Positions 1 to 21,005 of a stretch of 64,000 nucleotides of DNA are shown one piece after another. The position numbers were made by a program, and so were the translations under genes. This DNA is from Micrasema longulum (Eukaryota > Arthropoda > Insecta > Trichoptera > Brachycentridae): the NCBI GenBank assembly GCA_022494885.1, contig JAGVSM010003462.1, forward strand, positions 62,001 through 126,000, read 5' to 3'. Each line of letters opens with the position of its first letter. Positions within the stretch are counted from its first letter, which is position 1. The notes beneath the pieces were generated by a model, which ran no database searches, was not told where the DNA came from, and saw nothing but the letters and a program-made list of their open reading frames with translations.

Positions 1-374
1 ACAATTTTATTATGTCCCCAAAAAAAAAAATACTTTACAGAATATTCTTTTTCTTTCCATCTTTTTAACTAAGTGATGCGAGATTGACGAAGAAGTATAC
101 GAGAGTGCTGGCTGATTAAGCTCTCAAGGACAAAAACTATTTGCAAGAGAGTAGTTAAGAACTAGATTTTCCTTAGTGGAAGAGATTTGAGTGAAAACTC
201 CATGGTGATTTCCCGAATGAGTTGTTAAAAAAATGTAAACATTATCCCCCGAAAATATTTTGCATAAAAACAAAAAAGTTTTTGGTCTATATGTTGTTTA
301 TGGAAATTTGCTTCGATTTTATTGGTCGACAGTGCTGCTATCTAGTGCGTTTTCGTTCGTGGCATTTAACGGTG
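1..374. other. Upstream region of the eEF2 gene
   Basis: This is the flank 5' of the first recognisable eEF2 exon. I see no coding exon, no clear TATA element and no known repeat in it. Part of the eEF2 promoter is presumably here, but no specific site can be supported. Confidence 0.4.
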
Positions 375-396
375 CCTTTCGCCTTTTCCTTTCCCA
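375..396 (+). promoter_or_regulatory. Pyrimidine tract at eEF2 5' end, probable TCT/5'TOP start
   Basis: A run rich in C and T (CCTTTCGCCTTTTCCTTTCC) precedes the first exon of eEF2. In animals, ribosomal-protein and elongation-factor mRNAs start at a C inside such a tract, and the tract then makes translation growth-dependent (TOP mRNA). Several CTTT starts are possible. The tract ends in CAG followed by GTTG, so it could instead be a 3' splice site of a further upstream exon; sequence alone does not decide. Confidence 0.45.
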
Positions 397-461
397 GGTT
401 GATCGCCATTACTGGCGTATCGTAATTTTGACTTAGCCAGCGAAATCGGAATACATCCACC

Positions 462-12415
<11,954 letters not shown>

Positions 12416-12759
12416 ACCACCTGTCTCCGCTAGACGCCACTATATTCCAATCGAGTTGCACGGCCTTACATCCCAACCTGCAATTTGTTTTAACTTGTAA
12501 CAAATATTTTAATTTCCTTTTTTATAATTTGGATGTCAGTTCAGTTGCGCGGGAAACATTTATATATACATATTGGCCGATCCGCTTTCTTCTGACACAT
12601 CTCGAGTGTCGACCGCTCGGGGCCAATGTAACGTTAATTTATTAAATTTTAATAAGAGAAGGGCGGTGTACATTGTGTTTTGTACAATAATCTGTTATAT
12701 TAAAGAAAACATCAAAACAGAAATATATCTTATTGACAATGAGAGACTCTTATTGAGAT

Positions 12760-12765
12760 AATAAA
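12760..12765 (+). terminator. eEF2 poly(A) signal
   Basis: AATAAA lies 345 bp after the eEF2 stop codon, so the 3' UTR is about 365-375 nt. It sits only about 35 bp upstream of the inferred start of the next gene. Confidence 0.75.
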
Positions 12766-12796
12766 CATGTGATCATAACATATTGTATTGTTACCC

Positions 12797-12806
12797 TCTC
12801 TTTTTA
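12797..12806 (+). promoter_or_regulatory. TCT initiator / 5'TOP-like start of the snoRNA host gene
   Basis: The stretch CCTCTCTTTTTACC fits the YC(+1)TTTYY initiator used by TOP genes, with C at 12800 as the likely start. It is followed 68 nt later by a good 5' splice site (CAG/GTGAGA at 12867/12868). Animal snoRNA host genes are typically TOP genes, which supports the reading; a start in the pyrimidines near 12852 is also possible. Confidence 0.45.
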
Positions 12807-13017
12807 CCACCTCCCCAACATATCCCCCGACACTCGCACACGGTATATTATACCCTTCATATCCCAGGTGAGATGCAAACTGTTTTATTTATTGTAACAT
12901 TTCAAATTACTTTGCAAAACATTCATATTTTGTATAGTTTATATTAATCTGTTCAGATTTACACTACCAAGTGAAACATTTAAAGGTAATATTAATGTAG
13001 TTAACGTCTAATCAATT

Positions 13018-13252
13018 TTAGTCTGCCTCGTGGTGTAGTGGTCAGTGCGTTTGCCTACCACGCAAGAGGTCTCTGGTTTAATTCCTGACACAGTTGACAT
13101 GAAATATTTTCTAAAAAAGTGTTTTTACACTAGAATATTTCATAGTCCCCGAAACGTAAGACTGATTATCTTACCTTCACGTTTCACTGTGATTGGTTTA
13201 CCAATGCAGTGCACTGTGTACCATTAGGTGCGGAAAGGGAATGATTAAATGA
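13018..13252 (+). mobile_element. tRNA-derived SINE, family 1, near full length
   Basis: The head has an A-box-like TGGTGTAGTGGTCAGTGC and a decayed B box (GGTTTAATTCC). The body has the tgaaatatttt, gtgtttttacactagaatat and ttaggtgcggaaagggaatg blocks that recur at 24283, 50640, 52755 and 2583 in reverse. It lies in the first intron of the snoRNA host gene. Confidence 0.75.
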
Positions 13253-13469
13253 AACTATGAATTTCTCATGACAAATTAATCCATCTTTTTATATTTTAAA
13301 TCGGCTTTGTTTAATATTTATTTATTATTTCAGGTTCACTGCTGTTCGATTCTCCTTTATTCAACGTAAGTTACACCTCTGTATTCATTATAAATATTAT
13401 TTTATAACGTAACCAAATTCTCATATTAACCGATTCATAATAACACCACACAAGTATTTAGGTTCAAAT

Positions 13470-13540
13470 TCTAATGATGATATTAATCACAGACCTGATC
13501 TGAAATATATAAGTTTGTAGCCGATTGATTCCTGATTGAA
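13470..13540 (+). ncRNA. Box C/D snoRNA, SNORD25 (U25) type, copy 1
   Basis: C box ATGATGA 13474-13480, D' CTGA 13500-13503, D CTGA 13532-13535. An ATTC/GAAT terminal stem flanks the boxes. The guide ATCACAGACCTG before D' is complementary to the conserved 18S rRNA segment CAGGUCUGUGAU. The fifth base from D' pairs with the first G of CAGG, the site methylated through human SNORD25 (18S Gm1490). The D box is 71 nt from the acceptor at 13606. Confidence 0.9.
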
Positions 13541-14100
13541 TGCCTTTTCAATTTTATTCTTTCAATTAAAAAATGCACGCTTAACAATTCATCTTGCTTT
13601 TTCCAGATACCCGAATTCTATGGCCTTATCTTCGCTGAAAATATAGGTAAAATAATAAATATTTGTCGTATCATAATTTGTTTACCGTCTATCCATAGTA
13701 ACACTTCTAACTCCTTAGATTGTGTAGGCCAGTAATTGGACGATATCCTATCTTTTATTTGAAGGGATTTTTGTATAAATTGTATCATTATTATTTTTTA
13801 ATATGTTTGGTATGATAGCATTAAGCTGATACATCAAATACAATTAGAAACATTTATTAATCCTTCTGTCCCAACATGCAGCAATTATTTTCCTAGTAAA
13901 GGTTATTCCATTGCTCCATAACTCACATTGTTAGAAAATTCCTTCTGGACTTATAAACCTAAATGTGAAATATTTACAAAAATATTGTAATGAAAAAAAA
14001 AATACGCAATAGGCTTTTACAAGAGATAAACGATACAAGAATATTAATTTGGAATGTCCTGGAAATTATGAATATTTAAAATACTGATAGGAAAAAAGGA

Positions 14101-14173
14101 TTTTCATGATGATAATTAATCACAGACCTGATCTGAACTATATAAGTTTGTAGCTAATTGATTTCTGATTGAT
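14101..14173 (+). ncRNA. Box C/D snoRNA, SNORD25 type, copy 2
   Basis: C box 14106-14112, D' 14133-14136, D 14165-14168. It has the same ATCACAGACCTG guide against 18S rRNA as copy 1. The inner stretch (ATATAAGTTTGTAG) is nearly unchanged from copy 1. The D box is 70 nt upstream of the acceptor at 14238. Confidence 0.9.
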
Positions 14174-14363
14174 CGCTTTATACATTTCTTTTTTTCAATT
14201 AAAAAGTCCACTGCATAACAAGTTTTTTTTTTTGGCAGATATTAAGGATTTGCGGCTCAAATCAGAGATACCAGAGTTGTGCTAAAATTTCAAGGTAATT
14301 AAAAATTATAATAAATCCAATTAGTATGTAATTTGAATATTATATTCACTTTAAATAATAATA

Positions 14364-15206
14364 CAGTACAACCCCTGTTTTACGTTTTTAAGGGAGCAAC
14401 AAAAAATGTTAAACTGAGCAAAACGCTAAAGCGAGGAAATGAAAAACACTGCAGAAAAATTGTAAAAACTGTCTTAATTGGGGATTATTCATATTTACCT
14501 ATGATTTCATTGAAAATATTTTGTAGTTTTGCAATCCATACCACAATGTGTTCTTTTATTGAATTTAAAAAAATAAAATTAAAATAATTTTATTTAGGTA
14601 GGTACTTAACTTTAAAAGCACAAAAATAAAAATTTAAATGTTCACAAAATGCATACAATGATTTTTTCCTTAAATATTGGGAAATTTAATTTTTATGGTA
14701 ACACTTTTTTAGTATGGCAACACAGGATTTCAACTGTCATTTACATCGCGGCAAAACTGTTTCACACTTTTATGATAACCTTTTAAACAATCTTCTTTCT
14801 AAATTATGTTTATAACTTCAAATAATATTTCTATTACCAAATTTTAAAACTTTTTGCATCGTAATCTATTAATGTAAGGACTTTATTCTTCCTAAACACG
14901 TGTCAACTGCATGACACAATTTAGTTAAATGTCAAAATTAGACACTTAAACAAAATGGCCAATTACACTGCACCTACTTTGAATTTGGACAATCATATAC
15001 ACATTTTTTTTTTATTTACCTCGATTTTATTCTCCATTTACGCGGCGGCGCGCAGCTCGGTGTCACGACAGATCGAATTGGTTTCGATTTTTTTTTTTTA
15101 AATGTAAAACCGGGGTTATAAAAAATTGTAATATTTGAATGAGAATGTATGGAAAAAATGGAACCTAAACATTTTTGCGGGAAAATGAAAGAACGAGGTT
15201 TTACTG
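14364..15206. mobile_element. TA-flanked TIR element (pogo/mariner-like) in the snoRNA host gene
   Basis: The left end CAGTACAACCCCTGTTTTAC and right end (reverse) CAGTAAAACCTCGTTCTTTC are imperfect inverted repeats bounded by TA on both sides. No transposase is readable. The right end lies 9 bp before the C box of the next snoRNA, so the insertion just missed the functional RNA. Confidence 0.65.
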
Positions 15207-15210
15207 TATA

Positions 15211-15283
15211 TTTATATGATGAAAATTAATCACAGACCTGATCTGAAATATATAAGTTTGTAGCTAATTGATTTCTGATTGAT
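15211..15283 (+). ncRNA. Box C/D snoRNA, SNORD25 type, copy 3
   Basis: C box 15216-15222, D' 15243-15246, D 15275-15278. It carries the 18S guide ATCACAGACCTG. The D box is 67 nt from the acceptor at 15345. A transposon ends immediately upstream, so the natural 5' flank and terminal stem may have been altered. Confidence 0.88.
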
Positions 15284-15549
15284 CGCATTATACTTTTTTT
15301 TTTCAATTAAAAAATGCACTGCTTAACAAGTTTTTTTTCCCGCAGATATGAGGATGTGTGGCTCAAATCAGAGATACCAGAGCTGTGCCAAAATTACAAG
15401 GTAACTAAAAATTATAATAAATCTTCATAATGCATATGTAAATTGAATATTATGTTCACCCTATAAATAATAGTTTATATATAAGAATAATATTGGAATA
15501 TCCTGGAGACCACAATCTTAAAAATGTTTGTTTGAAAATAGTATTTATT

Positions 15550-15622
15550 TTTTTATGATGAAAATTAATCACAGACCTGATCTGAAATATATAAGTTTGT
15601 AGCAATTTGATTTCTGATTTTT
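15550..15622 (+). ncRNA. Box C/D snoRNA, SNORD25 type, copy 4
   Basis: C box 15555-15561, D' 15582-15585, D 15614-15617. The 18S guide is the same as in copies 1-3 and the inner segment is almost identical to copy 3. The D box is 74 nt upstream of the acceptor at 15691. Confidence 0.9.
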
Positions 15623-16153
15623 TCTTAAGCCTAACTATTTTATCAAGATTTTAAACATGGTGCTAATTTTTTACGTTTCTATTGTTTGTAGGTCTTTTTT
15701 CATCTTGGGTTTGATGACTGCACATTCGATTGTTGAAAATGTAAGTTTAAAAAAAAAAAAACAATATTTATTAATATTTCTATTACAAAAACTTTAATTA
15801 GTCAATTTCTCCCTTTCTCAATAGATTAAAATAATTTTACGGAGATTATTTAACTAGAAGTACAGACCTTGACCAAGGAGAAGGCTCCTTAATCAAAATT
15901 GACATATTTTATTTACTAGTTAAAACACTTGTTAGTGACTATGAATATACACTCTATTTTTGTTCTTATATCGTTATATAGAACATGCTTGATAATAAAT
16001 TACTCACATATGCTGTGAGTACCGCATGTAGTGCTGTCATAGGCGTTCCCAAACGTATGTGAGCACTGTCAATTCAGACAGGTGAAGAACTGCCCAAGTG
16101 AATGAGTTGATTAATTTGAAAATGTTTGAATTAAAACTACTCGTGTCAACTTC

Positions 16154-16226
16154 TTACTATGATGATAAAATACATATTTCCATACAGATTCGTGATGGTT
16201 GTCAAAGCTCAACAGGACTGATAATT
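16154..16226 (+). ncRNA. Box C/D snoRNA, 28S-directed type, copy 1
   Basis: C box ATGATGA 16159-16165, C'-like TGATG 16193-16197, D CTGA 16218-16221. The guide GCTCAACAGG before D is complementary to the conserved 28S segment CCUGUUGAGC. The fifth base upstream of D pairs with the G of CCUG. An upstream GTCAA continues the match after one extra A. D is 76 nt from the acceptor at 16297. I recall yeast snR190 and vertebrate SNORD12-type RNAs being linked to this rRNA element, but did not verify that. Confidence 0.85.
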
Positions 16227-16499
16227 TTTCGCTGAGATCTAAATTACTTTATTTATTTTTATTTTGTTTAACTTAATGGCTTTATTTTTATTTTCAGATT
16301 GTCTTTTGAGATTTGAAGATTTAATGGATAAATGATGGTCTCGCTTCCATGGAATAAGCAGTAAGTTAAAATTATAATTATTTTTATATTTTCAATAATA
16401 AGTACAATAAAATAGAGTACATAAATTACTCATTATCTTATCTATGTTTTTCTTTTTGAAAAATGATAAATATTTAACAAAAAATTATCAATGTAATAT

Positions 16500-16573
16500 T
16501 TATAATGATGATAAAAAACTCATTATCCAGACAGATTCGTGATGGTTGTCAAAGCTCAACAGGACTGATTATT
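16500..16573 (+). ncRNA. Box C/D snoRNA, 28S-directed type, copy 2
   Basis: C box 16505-16511, D 16565-16568. The segment from GATTCGTGATGGTTG through the guide to D is identical to the copy at 16154. The D box is 76 nt upstream of the acceptor at 16644. Confidence 0.85.
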
Positions 16574-16846
16574 TTTTAACTGAGCTAAACTATTTTATTA
16601 ATATTTACTTTATTTAACTTTGTGTTTTTTTTTTTTTTTTACAGATTTTCGCCCTTTAAGATTTTGAAGAAATAATGTCTCGCTTCTCTAGAATAAGCGG
16701 TAAGTTAAAATTTGAATTATTCTGTGATTTTCAACAAAAATTACAATTTAAAAAAAAACATTAATTATCTGAAATTAATATATTTTATACATAAGACTGA
16801 ATTTTTTTTAACAGTTCTCAAAAATATTTTTTAATGATTGCGAATA

Positions 16847-17538
16847 CAGGTAAACTTCGTTTTGGACCAGGGTTCCGTTCCGAGAGACACCGGCATAAAA
16901 AAATAGGCATAAAATGAACACAAATATAGTGGAAGATAAATGGTCAGGTTCCGTGTCAAAATTCTAAGAACAATCTAACATGTTTATTTAATACATATCC
17001 AATATATATTAAAAATAAATAATAAATGTATTTAATACATACACTTAAAATTAGTTTACAAAATAAATAATAATCTCTTTATATAAATAATGATTTTTTT
17101 AAAACAATTTCGTTTAAAAACAACAAGTTCGTCCATACACTCCCTACCCAATTAAATTCTCACACTTTTTTGAAAAAAGCATCTGATTTCCTTTGATTGT
17201 TGCTTCCTTTCTTGCAGAATCATAGCATAAACTACAAATAATTTAATATTTTAATTTTAATAATAATAAAATAAAAATAATAAAATAAAAAATATAATCA
17301 TATCTTTTTATTTTTCTTAAAAACAAAACGAAAACTAATTCAGAAACAATTTGACTCACACAATAGGCTGCTCGCGTACACGATACTAGAATAAAACAAT
17401 ATGTAAAAGTGTCTGTTATTAGAATCGCGGCGCCTACTGTCGTCTGGTGTCAGCCGAACTGGGGAATCCCACGCCGGCACCAACCGGTGTAATTGTAAAT
17501 TGGCCTAAATTGAACCGGTGCAAAACGACATTTACCTG
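16847..17538. mobile_element. TA-flanked TIR element in the snoRNA host gene
   Basis: The ends read CAGGTAAACTTCGTTTTGGA and, reversed, CAGGTAAATGTCGTTTTGCA, each bordered by TA. The interior is AT-rich with a GC-richer stretch near 17430-17510 and has no transposase. It is a pogo/mariner-type non-autonomous copy upstream of the next snoRNA. Confidence 0.7.
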
Positions 17539-17551
17539 TATTTCAATTTTG

Positions 17552-17635
17552 GGAGCATTTTCAACGAGTTGTGAATAACTCATTATTAGAAAATGGGAAT
17601 CAAGTTGGGGTAGAATGGGGTATTCATGTCAATCT
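17552..17635 (-). mobile_element. tRNA-derived SINE, family 2, partial
   Basis: Reverse complement of the body at about 8660-8720 (blocks tcaacgagttgtgaataact and gaatcaagttggggtagaat). The tRNA-like head is missing. Confidence 0.5.
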
Positions 17636-17670
17636 ATGCATAGTTAAAATTCACTTTATTGATGCAATAT

Positions 17671-17743
17671 TTATTATGATGATAGAAATTCATTATCCAT
17701 ACAAATTCGTGATGGTTGTCAAAGCTCAACAGGACTGATGTAA
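17671..17743 (+). ncRNA. Box C/D snoRNA, 28S-directed type, copy 3
   Basis: C box 17676-17682, D 17735-17738. The guide and C'-like block are identical to the other two copies, with variation only in the 5' part. The D box is 74 nt upstream of the acceptor at 17812. Confidence 0.85.
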
Positions 17744-17934
17744 TATTCGCCTTAGGATGATTTCTGTTATAAATGATAATTGTATTTTCACTTACACTTT
17801 TTGCTGTTTCAGATATTGGCATCTTCTACCACCAAACATGCTGTTCTTATTGTGGACCATTCCTGCTACAATTTTATTGTAAGTTTTTTTAAAGATTATT
17901 AAATAACCACTTACCGACTTTTATATGTCTACCG

Positions 17935-17963
17935 GTTTCGAGACGTACCTGTCGCTTCGTCAG
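17935..17963 (-). other. Hammerhead-like core motif
   Basis: On the minus strand CTGACGA is followed 17 nt later by GAAAC (CTGANGA...GAAA is the hammerhead core). The intervening bases can form a short GAC/GTC stem. Such motifs occur in Penelope-like retroelements of arthropods. Stems I and III are not clear. Confidence 0.25.
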
Positions 17964-18655
17964 GATACCAATTAAAACAACACGCAAAACCCACTAATCA
18001 CCATTACTATAGTTGCACAAAAATTTAAAACCAACATGCCATGTTTTTTATTGGTAACCTTTACAGGCACTTATTAGTTTATAAAAATGGTTTGATGTTG
18101 TGGGAGAAATAGCTGATAAAAGAGGGAGGGGCGTGAGTTTAATGGGTATAGGGCGACCTTTCAATGGAACATCATATAATGTGCTATACTGAAAGGTTGT
18201 TTGATTATCTATCAATGGAACATAATTTTTTATAGCCTTTCTAATGTGAAATATTTTCGTATTATTTAATTTTAATCATTTATTATTTGTATGCAAGATT
18301 TTAACTTTGTATCTTTATTGTCGTGATTAAAATTGATTTGGTGATTTTGCGAATTCAGAGGAATAGTTATTGTTAATATATCTCATGCGTTCTTTAACAT
18401 GAATATTGAAATTTCTTGATGTTCTTCCATCGTAAACTGAAGGACAAGTATTGCAATTTAATTATTAGTTTACATCCTAAATATTGAAATTTTCAAATGC
18501 AGTATTTTCCTCCTTGAAAATTGCTCTTATTCCAGATTTACTAAAATTCTAACAATCATTTTTATCATTCTTTACTAATTTCTTATAGCTGGATAGTCAA
18601 CATTATGTTTTTTTACTAAGTATTATCGACCCTTTTTGTGTTTTTTTAAATATTT

Positions 18656-18723
18656 TTTTTATGATGAGAAATTCACAGACCTGTTCTGAAAAATTCTTGT
18701 GGATAAATAGTTTTCTGATAAGA
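18656..18723 (+). ncRNA. Box C/D snoRNA, SNORD25 type, divergent copy 5
   Basis: C box ATGATGA 18661-18667, D' CTGA 18686-18689, D CTGA 18715-18718. The guide TTCACAGACCTGTT matches the same 18S site and is closest to the vertebrate U25 guide as I know it. The inner part differs from copies 1-4, so this is an older paralogue. D is 74 nt from the acceptor at 18792. Confidence 0.9.
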
Positions 18724-19204
18724 TTAAGATTTTTTATTTTTTAAATAACTTTGTCAAATTTCTGATAATACTGAAATGAAATTTTATTTTAGGACTAGGA
18801 ATGCTGGGGCCCGTTGACTGATTCAGATCTACAAAATAAATGTAAGTTGAAAGATTTTTCTCAAATTCATTTTTGCTAGATAGATCTTTAATTTGCAATT
18901 TATTTGCTTTTCATATATTTTTTTCAATATTATTGATGAAAAATTAAAAAAAATAGTTTAACAAACAAAGAATGGAAGTAACGCAGATAATATATTAATT
19001 GACTAAAGCCAGTCATACCTTACGATATCACAGACCCCATTTTAATTTTTAAGTGTGAACATTAGAATTGTAAATAAAATATCTTAACCTTTAGGTCATC
19101 TAGAGCTATGATTGTCTGGCACGGTAAAGATTTTCAAATTGTTCATGTTACTATGTACAAATCTCAATTTTGTCATTTTTTTTTTTACTTGTGATAGTCT
19201 TGTA

Positions 19205-19690
19205 CTAGATGTGCAATCTTCTTCTACGTCAGTCCCTCAATGCTGAGGATCGTGACCACCATTAACACTTCTGATTAGTCTGTTACACTCCAGTCTGTCC
19301 CCAGCCCGACGAACTGACACATAAAATTTTAGCCCCGTAGCCTCCTTTATTCGGTCAGTCCATCTATATGGGATTCTACCCCGGCTTCTTCTACCTTCAA
19401 CTCTGCAAGACATAATTGCCTTTTTTAGATTGTCTGGCTCACGTCTAGCAATATGTCCAAAGAAAGATAGTATCTTCAGTTACCACTGACATACGAGTTG
19501 TAATATGGAGCTCTTCCAGTATCGATGCATTCATCATTCTGGCTGTTCAAGGCACACGCAACAACCTTCTCCAACACCACATCTAGAATGCATCGATCCT
19601 CTTCTTCTTGTAGGCACGCATTGTCCACGTTTCAGCTCCATATAGGAAATCGGAGAATAACAGGGCTTCCATCAACCACTATATAAAACC
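19205..19690 (-). mobile_element. RTE-like non-LTR retrotransposon fragment
   Basis: Minus-strand pieces of a reverse-transcriptase C-terminus, broken by frameshifts: FFGHIARREPDNLKKAI, VEGRRSRGRIPYRWTDRIK and a terminal GGHDPQH followed by stop. It lies in the last intron of the snoRNA host gene. Confidence 0.7.
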
Positions 19691-20010
19691 CTAACAGATT
19701 TTTAAAATTATATATCAACAAATTGACAACCCCACACTGCCACTACTTAATTCCCGTTTTCTAATAGTGAGTACACACTCAAATAATACTATTTATATGC
19801 AGACATATAGATTTTAAATTTACATTTGAAGCACTAACTTCGTTGTTATTCATTATAATTTGATATATATTTATTTGATAATATTTAGTAATCACTTAAA
19901 ATAAAATAGGATAAGATTAATTGTTAGTTAAGTTACCTTGATAAATATTATTGATTGAAGCGGCATTAACTTTGTGAAATAACATGAATAAATAAATATA
20001 TAATTAATAA

Positions 20011-20157
20011 AACACTTTGTTCTTAGATCACTTGAGTTTATTTTAAAGCACCACTAGTTTCGGAAAGCACAGATCCTTCCATCTACATTTTATACTAACA
20101 CCCGTAGAAACTAGAAGTGCTTTAAAATAAACTCAAGTGGTCTAAGAACAAAGTGTT
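20011..20157. repeat. Foldback repeat with about 50-bp arms
   Basis: The left arm AACACTTTGTTCTTAGATCA and onward to about 20061 is the near-perfect reverse complement of 20107-20157, with a 45-nt centre. The arms have very few mismatches, so the transcribed intron would form a long hairpin. Confidence 0.75.
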
Positions 20158-20385
20158 TTTTTATTAACACGTTTACTAGTGAGTTACTTGCAACTCGTTG
20201 AAAATGGGCATTAATATTGAAATGGCAAATCATAAGAACGTTGATAATTCTTTTGTAAAACACGTCAGCATTTGTTACACAATTTGAAAAATGTTTTTTT
20301 TACCTGTTTAAAGAAATTAATGTCTACATGTCGTTCATATCTATTACCGTTTATTAGAGGCTTCTGCGGATATTTCTCAATACCT

Positions 20386-20569
20386 CCCTTCCAGCACAAC
20401 ACGTGCCCCTCCCAGGCCCCCAGAAAGCGGTCCCCGGACCGCCCTCGGGGGCCCGTGACGGTGCGGGCGGTGCTATGGAAGCAGAACAACTCCGGGCTGG
20501 CTAACCGCTGTCTCGGGACCTCTATCTTTATGTCCTAACGGGACACGCTACGCTACTCTGGATACACAT
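20386..20569 (+). ncRNA. Candidate H/ACA-type snoRNA, copy 2, in last host-gene intron
   Basis: Near-copy of the RNA at 4953-5136, with about 20 differences in 180 bases and homology stopping at the inferred RNA ends. Hairpin 1 is closed by CTTCCAGCAC/GTGCTATGGAAG and contains GGCCCCC/GGGGGCC and a perfect GCGGTCC/GGACCGC. The hinge AGAACA is at 20483-20488, hairpin 2 has TGTCTCG/CGGGACA, and ACA is at 20564-20566, three bases from the end. The end is 68 nt from the acceptor at 20637. Placement in a snoRNA host gene strongly favours a guide-RNA role. Target unknown. Confidence 0.72.
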
Positions 20570-20950
20570 ATTTACATTCTCCCTTAGATAGCGTTTGTTT
20601 TTTCTTTCATGGAGTTGATTGATTGTTTTCTTTTCAGGTGTTAGTCGCTAAGATGCCGAATGGTGGGACCGGTGACAGAACCTTCTTTCCGATGTTTCAG
20701 ACAGCATTACGGCGTCCAAGCTGATGCGAATGAAATGTCACAAGGATGTACAATACGAGGCATAACCCAGAAAAGCATTATGTATCTGAAAGGCTGTGTA
20801 ATTTATATATATCCCTGTGGTATTCAACAAACGGAGCAGTAGTAAGCTGTATTCAGCCCCAAGTGTTGTGGAATGCGGTTATCAATTATATTCAACTGAC
20901 CGTCAAACTGTAAAAAAACATTAGAAGTTTTATAAATCACTTTTGTATTT

Positions 20951-20986
20951 AATAAAATGTAAGTTTGTTTTTTTCTGCTCAATAAA
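20951..20986 (+). terminator. Poly(A) signals of the snoRNA host gene
   Basis: AATAAA at 20951-20956 and again at 20981-20986, following the last exon that starts at 20638. The second is followed by a T/G-richer stretch, so cleavage near 21000 is likely. Confidence 0.6.
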
Positions 20987-21005
20987 TGTTTCCACTAAAT
21001 AACTT

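Larger units (their letters stand above)
12800..21005 (+). ncRNA. Non-coding multi-snoRNA host gene (UHG/SNHG1-like)
   Basis: Inferred exons: 12800-12867, 13334-13365, 13607-13646, 14239-14294, 15346-15400, 15692-15740, 16298-16360, 16645-16699, 17813-17878, 18793-18841 and 20638 to about 21005. All introns are GT-AG. Exons are 30-70 nt except the last and have no long reading frame, as in known snoRNA host transcripts whose spliced RNA is only a carrier. Introns 2 and 4-9 plus the intron before exon 14239 (eight consecutive introns) hold one box C/D snoRNA each; the last intron holds an H/ACA-like RNA. Exons 14239-14294 and 15346-15400 are near-identical over about 45 nt, and the exons at 16298 and 16645 also share their 3' halves, showing tandem duplication of exon-intron units. 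Human SNHG1 carries SNORD25 among others, so the content is comparable. Exon borders are read from splice motifs only. Confidence 0.8.

Noticed and set aside
19095..19133. Possible extra exon of the snoRNA host, with a TGATGA...CTAA snoRNA-like unit at about 18935-19008
   Set aside because: The acceptor is weak and the D box would be CTAA in place of CTGA; spacing to the acceptor (about 87 nt) is outside the range of the other eight.
20265..20538. Open frames on both strands over the GC-rich block in the last host-gene intron
   Set aside because: The block is better explained as a structured RNA; the frames arise from lack of AT-rich stops and differ between the two copies.
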